From the NCBI RefSeq assembly GCF_047600445.1, contig NZ_JASGKT010000002.1, positions 1,364,001 to 1,428,000 of the forward strand: DNA of 64,000 nt, written 5' to 3'. A model generated the notes under the pieces. It saw only the letters and a list, made by a program, of their open reading frames with translations. It did not search any database and was not told where the DNA came from. The translations under genes were made by a program, and so were the position numbers. Below, piece by piece: positions 17,085 through 25,342 of this stretch. This stretch comes from Piscinibacter sp047600445. GTDB taxonomy: Bacteria; Pseudomonadota; Gammaproteobacteria; Burkholderiales; Burkholderiaceae_C. The first letter of the stretch is position 1, and each line of letters opens with the position of its first letter.

Positions 17085-18101
17085 TCAGCGCTTTTCTGCC
17101 CGCAGCAGTTCCTGGATAGGGCGCGTGTTGAAGATCCGGCTCCAGTCGGAGGGCAGCGCGCTGATTCGCTTCTCGGTGAGCAGGAACGAGCCGATGGACT
17201 GCAGGTGCTTCATCAGGCGCGAATCCAGCTCCTGGCCCGGCGGCCCCATGAAGTCAGCGGTGAGCAACTGCTCGAACGGCGGGTGGCTTGCCGTTTGGCG
17301 AGCGATCAATGCATCGAACTCCTGCGGCGTCTGGCCCACGCGCTTGGCCTCGTATTGGCGCACTTCGGCAGGGTTGCTGGCATAGGCCGCCTGTGATTCC
17401 CGCCAAGAGCGCAGGAAGCGCTGTACTGTGTCGGGCTTGTCTCGGGTGAAGGCTTGGCGCGCCACCCAGATGCCGCCGGTGATCATCCCCAGGCTCTGCG
17501 TCGTGGCGATCGGCCGGGCCCCCGCCTTCTCCATCAGTCCGACATTGGGCTCCCAGGTCAGCGCGGCATCGATCTGCCCCGCGATGTAGGCCGGCGGCAT
17601 GTTGGCCGGCGTCAGGTTCACCAGGGTGACGTCCGTCTGCTTTAGGTCACCTTGCGCAAGCGCGCGCAGAAGGTGGTTGTGGCTGGTCGATCCAATGGAC
17701 ACGCCGATCTTCTTGCCCTTGAGGTCGGCAAGACTGCGGATGTTTGCCGCTGGATTTGCGACGAGCCGGACGTTGGTGAAGTCCAGTCGCTCCATCATCA
17801 GGATCTCGATCGGCATGCCGTTCGAATAGCCCGTGACCGCCGGAAACTCACCCATCCACGCCAGGTCGACTTCGCCTGCGGCCAGCGCTGGGAGCATGGC
17901 CGGTCCCGCGGGAAATGGCGTGAGCTTCACGTCGAGGCCGTTGCGGGCCAGCACGCCGGCCTGCTGGGCGTACATCAGAAGAACATTGATGTCCCCGGTC
18001 TGAAAGCCAATGCGGATGGGGTTGGCCTGGGCGAAGACCGGAGCAGCGTATGCCAGCACGCCGGTGGCACCGATGGCATGAAGTACAGAGCGTCTGAGCA
18101 T
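17085..18101 (-). CDS. NitT/TauT-type ABC transporter periplasmic binding protein
   Basis: A 338-residue solute-binding protein of the SsuA/TauA/ThiY group. The signal peptide is residues 1-24 (MLRRSVLHAIGATGVLAYAAPVFA). The mature start IRIGFQTGDINVLLMYAQQAGVL and the motif ALTWEPNVGLMEKAGARP are typical. The ATG at 18101 has a GGAGG site five bases upstream; a longer frame to 18152 runs through the candidate operator and is unlikely. First gene of the operon. Known relatives bind sulfonates, nitrate, pyrimidine precursors or ureides; which one applies is unknown. Confidence 0.86.
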   Translation of the reverse strand: MLRRSVLHAIGATGVLAYAAPVFAQANPIRIGFQTGDINVLLMYAQQAGVLARNGLDVKLTPFPAGPAMLPALAAGEVDLAWMGEFPAVTGYSNGMPIEILMMERLDFTNVRLVANPAANIRSLADLKGKKIGVSIGSTSHNHLLRALAQGDLKQTDVTLVNLTPANMPPAYIAGQIDAALTWEPNVGLMEKAGARPIATTQSLGMITGGIWVARQAFTRDKPDTVQRFLRSWRESQAAYASNPAEVRQYEAKRVGQTPQEFDALIARQTASHPPFEQLLTADFMGPPGQELDSRLMKHLQSIGSFLLTEKRISALPSDWSRIFNTRPIQELLRAEKR

Positions 18102-18134
18102 TGAAGCCTCCAAAAAAACGACGGACTTCATCAA

Positions 18135-18158
18135 CTTGTGATGACTTGTCATTACAAG
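18135..18158 (-). promoter_or_regulatory. Candidate HutC-type GntR operator in front of the NitT/amidase operon
   Basis: CTTGT-N4-ACAAG at 18145-18158 is a 14-bp near-perfect palindrome (12 of 14 positions symmetric). A further CTTGT at 18135-18139 makes the whole 24-bp block symmetric at 20 of 24 positions. HutC-subfamily regulators are known to bind CTTGT...ACAAG-like sites and the general GntR form is GT-N-AC. It lies about 34 bases before the operon's first ATG, and the operon encodes a HutC-type regulator. Confidence 0.7.
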
Positions 18159-18431
18159 CGAAACCCATGCCTGCTGTTTTGGAGGGTTGAATGCCCGGGG
18201 GCCCAGTCCGACGAACCATCTGTGTGCAGGACGGGTCCAAACAAAGGCGCCCCAAGTTGATTTGGTGCGGCGGCCCCGCGGGTCGAACTGTCAGTCGAAA
18301 TCTATCCCGGGACCTCGCCCCGCAGCAGGTGGTCCGACCAGGGCGTTCTTACAGCAGGTCATCCACTGATCGACAGCGCCTCGGCGTTCGCAGTCGAAAG
18401 GCGGAACCCGGCCTCGACCGGCCAGCCGCGC
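18159..18431. other. Non-coding right edge of the accessory segment
   Basis: Between the operator and the end of queH I see no gene, no tRNA 3'-end duplicate, no insertion-sequence end and no clear terminator. Codon and base style change to the strongly GC-rich core type once queH begins. The operon promoter should lie at its left end but no convincing -10/-35 pair was found. Confidence 0.4.
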
Positions 18432-19106
18432 TCAAGCCTCCCCTTCCGACCCCTCACCCTTGCCGTAATAAAGCACCCCCAACTGGATGCGCGCGCGCCC
18501 CTGCGCCACCCGGTGCTCGTTGGTGTCGCGCAGCGAGTAGACGCAGCCGCAGTACTCCTGCTGGTAGAAGTTCTCGCGCTTGCTGATCTCGATCATGCGC
18601 GCCGAGCCGCCACCCTTGCGCCAGTTGTAGTCCCAGTACGTCAGGCCCGGGTAGCGCGCCGCGGCGCGCGTGCCGCAGTCGTTGATCTGCGCCATGTTCT
18701 TCCAGCGCGAGATGCCCAGCGAGCTGGTCATCACCGGAAAGCCGTGTTCGTGCGCGTACAGCGCGGTGCGCTCGAAGCGCATGTCGAAGCACATCGTGCA
18801 GCGGATGCCGCGCTCGGGTTCGTGCTCCATGCCCCTGGCGCGCTCGAACCAGTTGTCGCGGTCGTAGTCGGCGTCGATGAAGGGCACGCCGAACTTCTCG
18901 GCGAAGCGGATGTTCTCGTTCTTGCGCAGCTCGTATTCCTTGAGCGGGTGGATGTTGGGGTTGTAGAAGAAGATGGTGTAGTCGATGCCCGAGGCGAGCA
19001 TGGCCTCCATCACCTCGCCGGAGCAGGGCGCGCAGCACGAATGCAGCAGCACCTTGCGGTGGCCCGCCGGCAGCGGAAGGGGTTTGCGGTCAGCGGGGGC
19101 GTTCAT
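18432..19106 (-). CDS. queH: Epoxyqueuosine reductase QueH
   Basis: A 224-residue QueH (DUF208) protein, which reduces epoxyqueuosine to queuosine in the wobble position of tRNAs, replacing the cobalamin-dependent QueG. Cysteine motifs expected for its iron-sulfur site and redox disulfide are present: SCCAPC (C24, C25, C28), RCTMCFDMR, and QQEYCGCVYS near residue 180. The ATG at 19106 overlaps the metR stop (ATGA), so the two are translated together although functionally unrelated. Confidence 0.92.
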   Translation of the reverse strand: MNAPADRKPLPLPAGHRKVLLHSCCAPCSGEVMEAMLASGIDYTIFFYNPNIHPLKEYELRKNENIRFAEKFGVPFIDADYDRDNWFERARGMEHEPERGIRCTMCFDMRFERTALYAHEHGFPVMTSSLGISRWKNMAQINDCGTRAAARYPGLTYWDYNWRKGGGSARMIEISKRENFYQQEYCGCVYSLRDTNEHRVAQGRARIQLGVLYYGKGEGSEGEA

Positions 19107-19990
19107 GCGGAGGGGCGGCGGGCGAGTTCGACGAAGGCGCGTATGTAGTCTATGGCGGTATCGGCCTCGCGCGCGCCGAGGAAGATCTGCTTGGCGATGC
19201 CGCGCGGCCCCAGGCGCACCGGCACGACGTCGAGCCGGGCCGCGTACTCCTGCACCAGCCAGCGCGGCAGCGCGGCCACGCCGCGGCCGCTGGCAACCAT
19301 CTGCAGCATGATGTCGGTGGTCTCTATCGTCTTGTGGCGCCGGGGCGTGATGCCCGCCGGCAGCAGGAACTGGTTGTAGACGTCCAGCCGCTCGATGTCC
19401 ACCGGGTAGGTGATCAGCACCTCGCTGGCGAGCTGCCGCGGCTTCACGTGCGCCGCCGCGGCGAGCGGATGGCCCCTGGCGACGACCAGCACCTGCTCGT
19501 AGTCGAACACCGGCTCGAAGTGGAGCCCGGGCTTGAACAGCGGGTCGGGCGTGACCAGCAGCTCGATCTCGTAGCCGAACAGCGCACCGATGCCGCCGAA
19601 CTGGAATTTCTGCTTCACGTCCACGTCCACGTCGGGCCAGGCGGCGAGGTAGGGCGAGACGACCTTCAGCAGCCACTGGTAGCACGGGTGGCACTCCATG
19701 CCGATGCGCAGGCTGCCGCGCTCGCCCTGGGCGAACTGGCGCAGCCGCGCCTCGGCCTGGCCGAACTGCGGCAGCACGCGGTTGGCCACGGCCAGCAGGT
19801 ACTGGCCGGCCTGCGTGAGCCGCAGGCTGCGGCCCTCGCGCAGCCAGACGTCGGTGCCGAGCTGCTGCTCGAGCTTCTTCATGCTGTGGCTCAGCGCCGA
19901 CTGGGTGACGTGCAGCACCTCGGCCGCGGCGGTCAGCGAACCCTGCCTCTCGACTTCCTGCACGACGGCCAGGTGGATGCGCTCCAGCAT
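19103..19990 (-). CDS. metR: LysR-type regulator MetR
   Basis: A 295-residue LysR regulator. The N-terminal helix-turn-helix (about 1-60) reads TAAAEVLHVTQSALSHSMKKLEQQLG; the effector domain follows, with GMECHPCYQWLLKV, a sequence typical of MetR, which senses homocysteine. It is divergent from metE, separated by about 118 bases containing a TGAA-N5-TTCA site. It should activate metE when homocysteine accumulates and may repress itself. Confidence 0.9.
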   Translation of the reverse strand: MLERIHLAVVQEVERQGSLTAAAEVLHVTQSALSHSMKKLEQQLGTDVWLREGRSLRLTQAGQYLLAVANRVLPQFGQAEARLRQFAQGERGSLRIGMECHPCYQWLLKVVSPYLAAWPDVDVDVKQKFQFGGIGALFGYEIELLVTPDPLFKPGLHFEPVFDYEQVLVVARGHPLAAAAHVKPRQLASEVLITYPVDIERLDVYNQFLLPAGITPRRHKTIETTDIMLQMVASGRGVAALPRWLVQEYAARLDVVPVRLGPRGIAKQIFLGAREADTAIDYIRAFVELARRPSA

Positions 19991-19996
19991 GATGAG

Positions 19997-20009
19997 TGAA
20001 TGAAATTCA
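19997..20009 (+). promoter_or_regulatory. MetR-binding site
   Basis: TGAATGAAATTCA matches the known MetR consensus TGAA-N5-TTCA exactly and lies seven bases from the metR start in the metR-metE divergent region. A second, looser palindrome TTCATTGAA (20037-20045) is nearer to metE. Confidence 0.7.
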
Positions 20010-20108
20010 TGGATACGTGAGATAAGACCATTTTACTTCATTGAACCGCCTTTCTACGATGCCGGCCGTTCCCGGTTTTCCATTGATCTCCTGTTGATGA
20101 GGCGGCGC

Positions 20109-22400
20109 ATGACCACGATCCACAACCTCGGCTTTCCCCGCATCGGCGCCCGGCGCGAACTGAAGTTCGCCCTCGAGTCGTACTGGAAGGGCGAGTCCTC
20201 GCGCGACGAACTGAAGGCGCTGGGCGCGCAACTGCGCCGGCGCCACTGGCAGAACCAGGCCGGCCTGGACTGGGTGCCCGTGGGCGACTTCTCGTTCTAC
20301 GACCAGGTGCTGGACACCAGCTTCCTGCTCGGCAACCTGCCCGAGCGCGTGCAGGGCTTCCACGGCGACGTGCTGGACAACTACTTCCGCGTCGCCCGCG
20401 GCCGTTCGGCCAAGGGCACCGACGAGCACGCCGCGTGCTGCGGCGGCGTGGCGGCCGGGGAGATGACCAAGTGGTTCGACACCAACTACCACTACATCGT
20501 CCCCGAGTTCACGGCCGCCACGCGCTTCACGCTCGACGCCTCGCGCCTGCTGGCGCAGCTCGCGGAAGCGAAGGCGCAGGGCGTCAAGGCCAAGCCGGTG
20601 ATCGTGGGCCCGCTCACCTACCTCGCGATCGGCAAGGCCAAGGACGATTCCGACAAGCTGGCGCTGCTGGAGCGGCTGGTGCCCGCTTATGCCGAACTGC
20701 TCGGCACGCTGGCCGCCCAGGGCGTCGAATGGGTGCAGATCGACGAGCCCATCCTCGTGACGGAACTCGACGCCGCCTGGCAGCGGGCCTTCGAGACCGC
20801 CTACCAGCGGCTCGCGGGCAGCGGGGTGAAGATCCTGCTGGCCACCTACTTCGGCCCCTTGCAGGAGAACGCCCGCCTGGCGGCCGGCCTGCCGGTGGCC
20901 GGCCTGCACGTGGACGCCATCAACGACCGCGACGGCGTGGCGCCGCTGATCGAGCTGCTGGCCGCCGGCAAGGTGCTGTCGCTGGGCGTGATCAACGGCC
21001 GCAACATCTGGAAGACCGACCTGACGGCGGTGCTCGACTGGATCGAACCGCTGGCGCGGCGCCTGGGCGAACGCCTGTGGATCGCGCCCTCGTGCTCGCT
21101 GCTGCACGTGCCGGTGGACCTGGACAGCGAACAGAAGCTCGACGCCGAGCTGAAATCGTGGCTCGCCTTCGCGCTGCAGAAGCTCGACGAGCTGCGCGTG
21201 CTCGGCAAGGCGCTGCGCGAAGGCCGCGATGCGGTGCGGGCCGAGCTGGCGGCCAACCGGGCGGCCCTGGCGTCGCGCCGCGCCTCGCCGCGTGTGCACA
21301 ACCCGGCGGTGCAGGCGGCGGTGGCGAAGATCACGCCGCGCCTGGGCCAGCGCCGCAGCGCCTATGCCGAACGCGCCTCCCGGCAGGCCGCCTTGCTGAA
21401 GCTGCCCGCCTACCCGACCACGACGATCGGCTCCTTCCCGCAGACCGCCGAGATCCGCCATGCGCGCGGCGAATTCAAGGCCGGGCGCCTGGGCGAGCAG
21501 GGCTACCGCGACGCGATGAAGGCGGAGATCGAGCGCAGCGTGCGCGAGCAGGAGAAGCTGGGCCTGGACGTGCTGGTGCACGGCGAGGCCGAGCGCAACG
21601 ACATGGTCGAGTACTTCGGCGAGCAGCTCGAAGGCTACGCGTTCAGCCAGTTCGGCTGGGTGCAGAGCTACGGTTCGCGCTGCGTGAAGCCGCCGATCCT
21701 GTTCGGCGACATCAGCCGCCCGAAGGCGATGACGGTGGAGTGGATCACCTACGCCCAGTCGCTGACCGACAAGCCGATGAAGGGCATGCTGACCGGGCCG
21801 GTGACGATCCTGAACTGGTCGTTCGTGCGCGACGACCAGCCGCGCTGCGTGTCGTGCAGGCAGCTCGCGCTGGCGATCCGCGAGGAGGTGCTCGACCTGG
21901 AGAAGGCCGGCGTGCGCGTGATCCAGATCGACGAGGCCGCGCTGCGCGAGGGCCTGCCGCTGCGCCGCGCGCAGTGGAAGAGCTATCTGGACTGGGCGGT
22001 GGAGAGCTTCCGCATCACGGCCAACGGCGTGCGCGACGAGACCCAGATCCACACCCACATGTGCTACTCGGAGTTCAACGACATCATCGCGTCGATCGCC
22101 GGGATGGACGCCGACGTGATCACCATCGAGACCTCGCGCTCCGACATGGAGCTGCTCGACGCGTTCGAGAACTTCCGCTACCCGAACCAGATCGGCCCGG
22201 GCGTCTACGACATCCACTCGCCCAACATCCCGACGCAGGAGCACATCGTGCAACTGATGAGGAAGGCGGCGCAGCGGCTGCCGGCCGAGCGGCTGTGGGT
22301 CAATCCCGACTGCGGCCTGAAGACCCGCCAGTGGCCCGAGGTGATTCCCGCGCTGGCCAACATGGTGGCGGCGGCGAAGACCTTGCGCGCCGGCGCCTGA
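20109..22400 (+). CDS. metE: Cobalamin-independent methionine synthase MetE
   Basis: A 763-residue enzyme transferring the methyl group of 5-methyltetrahydropteroyltriglutamate to homocysteine. The N-terminal half begins HNLGFPRIGARRELKFALESYWKG; the catalytic half carries TTIGSFPQT and the zinc site: HMCYSEFND, GEAERNDMVEYF and PDCGLKTR. Length is close to E. coli MetE (753). I take the ATG at 20109, with GAGG six bases upstream; another ATG lies four codons earlier. No riboswitch precedes it; control is through MetR. Ends flush with the convergent HD gene. Confidence 0.95.
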   Translation: MTTIHNLGFPRIGARRELKFALESYWKGESSRDELKALGAQLRRRHWQNQAGLDWVPVGDFSFYDQVLDTSFLLGNLPERVQGFHGDVLDNYFRVARGRSAKGTDEHAACCGGVAAGEMTKWFDTNYHYIVPEFTAATRFTLDASRLLAQLAEAKAQGVKAKPVIVGPLTYLAIGKAKDDSDKLALLERLVPAYAELLGTLAAQGVEWVQIDEPILVTELDAAWQRAFETAYQRLAGSGVKILLATYFGPLQENARLAAGLPVAGLHVDAINDRDGVAPLIELLAAGKVLSLGVINGRNIWKTDLTAVLDWIEPLARRLGERLWIAPSCSLLHVPVDLDSEQKLDAELKSWLAFALQKLDELRVLGKALREGRDAVRAELAANRAALASRRASPRVHNPAVQAAVAKITPRLGQRRSAYAERASRQAALLKLPAYPTTTIGSFPQTAEIRHARGEFKAGRLGEQGYRDAMKAEIERSVREQEKLGLDVLVHGEAERNDMVEYFGEQLEGYAFSQFGWVQSYGSRCVKPPILFGDISRPKAMTVEWITYAQSLTDKPMKGMLTGPVTILNWSFVRDDQPRCVSCRQLALAIREEVLDLEKAGVRVIQIDEAALREGLPLRRAQWKSYLDWAVESFRITANGVRDETQIHTHMCYSEFNDIIASIAGMDADVITIETSRSDMELLDAFENFRYPNQIGPGVYDIHSPNIPTQEHIVQLMRKAAQRLPAERLWVNPDCGLKTRQWPEVIPALANMVAAAKTLRAGA

Positions 22401-23042
22401 TCAGGCCGGGGCGTCGCGGCGCGCGCACAGCGCCCGCAGCTCGGCATGGAAGCGCTGCGCCGCCACGTCCAGCGGCCAGGGCTCCCAGGGCCGGTCGCCG
22501 TAGCGCGCGGCCAGCGGGTCGGCCTCGGCGATGGGCGCCGCGATTTTCAGGATGTCGCGCACTTCGGCCTGCGTCCAGCCGACGCAGTGCACGGCCTCGC
22601 TGGCCGCCGCGGCGGTGTCGGCGAGCTTGTGCAGGCGGTGCTGCTCGGCCGTCCAGGGCGGCAGGCGGTAGCGCCGCGCCACGGCGCGCATGAGCTGCTC
22701 GCCCACCGCGCGGAAGGGCTCGCCCAGCACGGCCTTGAGCGGGCCGATGCAGTCGAAGCCGAGGAAGGCCTCCTCGGCATCGTGCAGCAGCTCCAGCAGT
22801 TCGTCGTCGGCGCTCAGCGGCGCGGGGGCCGCCGCCCGGCGCAGCTCCAGCACCAGCAGCGAGTGCTGGGCCACCGACAGCGGCAGCGGCCACACCGATT
22901 CGCCGCCCCAGCGCGCGGTGCGCGACAGGCGCACCGCGAGGTCCGTGTCGGTCCAGGCGCAGGGGTCGGGGGTGATGAGGTCCAGGCGCGCGCCGGAGGG
23001 CAGGCGCATCCAGGCACGCGCGGGCGAGGGGCCGAAGGGCAT
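22401..23042 (-). CDS. HD-domain phosphohydrolase, YfbR-like
   Basis: A 213-residue protein of the HD superfamily. Metal-ligand positions are H60 (LSVAQHSLLV), H87-D88 (LLHDAEEAFLGFDC) and a later Asp in KLADTAAAASE. LHDAEEAFLG followed by PLKAVLG resembles the 5'-nucleotidase YfbR and phage HD hydrolases (LYHDASEVLTG, P-PVK). Deoxynucleotide 5'-monophosphatase activity is therefore plausible but not certain. Its stop abuts the metE stop tail to tail. Confidence 0.7.
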   Translation of the reverse strand: MPFGPSPARAWMRLPSGARLDLITPDPCAWTDTDLAVRLSRTARWGGESVWPLPLSVAQHSLLVLELRRAAAPAPLSADDELLELLHDAEEAFLGFDCIGPLKAVLGEPFRAVGEQLMRAVARRYRLPPWTAEQHRLHKLADTAAAASEAVHCVGWTQAEVRDILKIAAPIAEADPLAARYGDRPWEPWPLDVAAQRFHAELRALCARRDAPA

Positions 23043-23087
23043 GCGGCCATTGTGCCCGCGCCCATGCCCGCGCCCGCGAGGTTCACC

Positions 23088-24989
23088 TCACCAGCCGCCC
23101 GAGTAGCGCACGCCGATCCAGGCCTGCCGGCCCAGGCCCTGGTAGTCGCGCGCCGGTTCGATGCGCTCGTCGGTGGCGTTCAGCAGCTTGGCCTCCAGCG
23201 ACCACTGCGGCAGGAAGCGCCAGGCGGCCTTCAGGTCGAGCGTGGTCTCGCCGCCGAGCCGCTTGCCGCCGTCGGGACGGCTGGCCAGGTTCAGCACGGC
23301 GGCACCGACGCTCCAGCTTCCGCCGTCCCAGTCGGCCGACAGCGTCTCCTGGTGCTTGGCACGGCGCGCCAGGCGCTCGCCGCTGTCGGTGTCCTTCGCG
23401 TCGACGAAGTCGATCTGCGCGCGCAGCGCGAGCGCGCCCAAGCGCTGCGCCCCCGAGAGCGTGGCGCCGTCGAGCTTGGCGCGCGCGGTGTTGCCGGCGC
23501 AGCCGAAGGGGTAGGCCGCCGGGTCGGGGCACTGCGTGGCGTCGCCCTGGTAGCCGATCAGGTTGCGCACGCGGTTGCGGTAGACGGTGGCCGCCGCTTC
23601 GCTGCCGTCGCCCTGCCACGCCACGCCCAGCTCGATGCCGCGCCCGCGCTCGGGCTCCAGCGTCTCGACGCCGTAGCCGGGGTAGTACAGGTCGTTGAAG
23701 GTCGGCGCGCGGAAGGTGGTGCCAGCCAGCGCGCGCAGCTTCCAGCCGGGCGCGAAGGCGAAGGCGCCGCCGATGCGGCCGGTGTTGACGTTGCCGTAGG
23801 CCGAGTTGTCGTCGTGGCGCGCGTCGAGCTGCCACGACCACGGCCCGGCGTCGCCGGTGAGCTCCAGCACCAGCGCGCTGTTGCGGCGCTTCAGCGAGCC
23901 GGGGCCGATGTCGCTGGACAGGGCCTTCTCCTCCACGTGCTCCAGCGCGCCCACCAGTTGCCCGATCGCGCCGGCCTTCCACGCCAGTTGCGCCGAGGCG
24001 CCCTGGCGCGTGGTGCGGTAGTGGGCGATGCCGTTGCCGCCGGTCTTGGAGTCGTCGCGCTGGCTGTCGATGCGGGCGCTGCCGACCAGCTCGGGCGTCA
24101 GCGCGCCGCGGTAGTCCAGCGCCACGGTGCGCGTGTTCAGCTTGTTGCGGAAGTCGGGCGTGTTGTCGGGCGCGAAGGTCGGCGGCGGGTACTCGCTGCT
24201 GTCGTACTGCGCGTTGAGCCGGCTCGTGGTGGCCACCAGCCCGATGCGGTGCCCGGCCGCGGGCTTGAAGCCGATCTGCGCCTGGGCGCTGTCGAGGCGG
24301 TAGCCGTCGTCGTCGGGGTTGTGGTTGCCGAACAGGTCGCCCGGCCGCACGGCGGAGACGCCGTCGCTCTTCTCATGCGACAGCGAGCCGGCCAGATCCC
24401 AGTCGCCGACGCCGCCGCTGACCGCCAGCGAGGCCTGGTTGCTGCCGTAGCCGCCGATCGCGGCATGCGCGTCGATGCGCGCCGGGCCGTCGCCGCGGCG
24501 CGTGTAGATGTTGATCACGCCGCCCAGCGCGTCGGCGCCGTAGAGGCTGGAGCCGGGGCCGCGCAGCACCTCGATGCGTTCGATCTGCGCCAGCGACAGG
24601 CTTTCGAGCGACGGCGAGCCGAGCGTGGCCGAGCCGACGCGCACGCCGTCGACGAACACCGCCGACTGGCCGGACGAGGCGCCGCGGATGAAGACGCCCG
24701 CGCTCTGCCCCGGCCCGCCGCTGCGCGAGAGCTGCACGCCGGCCTGGCGGCGCAGCAGATCGGCGACCGAATCGGCGCTGGACTGGCGGATGGTGTCGGC
24801 GTCGATCACGACCACGTCGGCCGCCAGCCGCTCCAGCGCCAGCGGCTCGCGCGTGCCGCTGATGACGACGCTGTCCAGCGCGGCGACGGCTTGCGCCAGC
24901 GCTGGCGGACAGGCGATGAAGGGAAGGGCGCCGGCGATGGCGCGCGCGATCGTGCTGCGCGCAGCGCGGCGGGAAGACGACTCGGTCAT
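23088..24989 (-). CDS. btuB: TonB-dependent cobalamin receptor BtuB
   Basis: A 633-residue outer membrane receptor. The signal peptide is about residues 1-33. The TonB box region reads LDSVVISGTREP. The plug domain includes VFIRGASSGQSAVFVDGVRVGSA and IERIEVLRGPGSSLYGADALGGVINIYTRR, and the last strand ends in IGVRYSGGW. Identification as the B12 receptor rests on BtuB-like size and plug sequence plus the cobalamin riboswitch immediately upstream. Start ATG at 24989; no strong ribosome site is seen, consistent with translational control by the riboswitch. No other cobalamin gene follows in the window. Confidence 0.85.
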   Translation of the reverse strand: MTESSSRRAARSTIARAIAGALPFIACPPALAQAVAALDSVVISGTREPLALERLAADVVVIDADTIRQSSADSVADLLRRQAGVQLSRSGGPGQSAGVFIRGASSGQSAVFVDGVRVGSATLGSPSLESLSLAQIERIEVLRGPGSSLYGADALGGVINIYTRRGDGPARIDAHAAIGGYGSNQASLAVSGGVGDWDLAGSLSHEKSDGVSAVRPGDLFGNHNPDDDGYRLDSAQAQIGFKPAAGHRIGLVATTSRLNAQYDSSEYPPPTFAPDNTPDFRNKLNTRTVALDYRGALTPELVGSARIDSQRDDSKTGGNGIAHYRTTRQGASAQLAWKAGAIGQLVGALEHVEEKALSSDIGPGSLKRRNSALVLELTGDAGPWSWQLDARHDDNSAYGNVNTGRIGGAFAFAPGWKLRALAGTTFRAPTFNDLYYPGYGVETLEPERGRGIELGVAWQGDGSEAAATVYRNRVRNLIGYQGDATQCPDPAAYPFGCAGNTARAKLDGATLSGAQRLGALALRAQIDFVDAKDTDSGERLARRAKHQETLSADWDGGSWSVGAAVLNLASRPDGGKRLGGETTLDLKAAWRFLPQWSLEAKLLNATDERIEPARDYQGLGRQAWIGVRYSGGW

Positions 24990-25074
24990 GATGAAAGAAG
25001 GATCACAAACGCGCCCGCGCCGCTTCCCCGCGGCCTGGCGCCTCACGGCGGGCCGCTCGCGCGGCGCGCCACCT

Positions 25075-25300
25075 CGTTGGCCGGTATCCGGGCTGACGGA
25101 GACTGCGCGCGACGCCTTCCCAGGGCGCAGCGCGGCGAGGCGATGCGCTTCCAGTGGCCGTGTGTCACGCGCCGCGGGCCGTGCCGCCGAGGCTTGGCCT
25201 GCGTCCGCTTACCGTTGCGGGGGCAGCTCAGGTTGGGAGCGGGCCGTGCCGGCCGTTTCCTTCCTGATTCCCGTTGAACCGTCTCGGCGGAACGCCTCGA
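25075..25300 (-). ncRNA. Cobalamin (AdoCbl) riboswitch controlling btuB
   Basis: Read on the minus strand the conserved blocks appear in order: GTTCCG...GGTTCAACGGGAATC near 25295-25265, the core CTGCCCCCGCAACGGTAA near 25230-25213, CACTGG near 25155, GGGAAGGC near 25115, and AGCCCGGATACC near 25093-25082. This is the classical B12-box riboswitch; it represses btuB expression when adenosylcobalamin is abundant. Limits are approximate to within about 10 bases. Confidence 0.92.
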
Positions 25301-25342
25301 CGAGCACCAACGCCGCGATCATAGCCCGGCTATGCTCGGCGG

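Noticed and set aside
18159..18431. Duplicate of the tRNA-Val 3' end as an attachment site at the right edge
   Set aside because: I looked for GTTCGAGTCC...CGCGCCTACCA and partial forms and found none.
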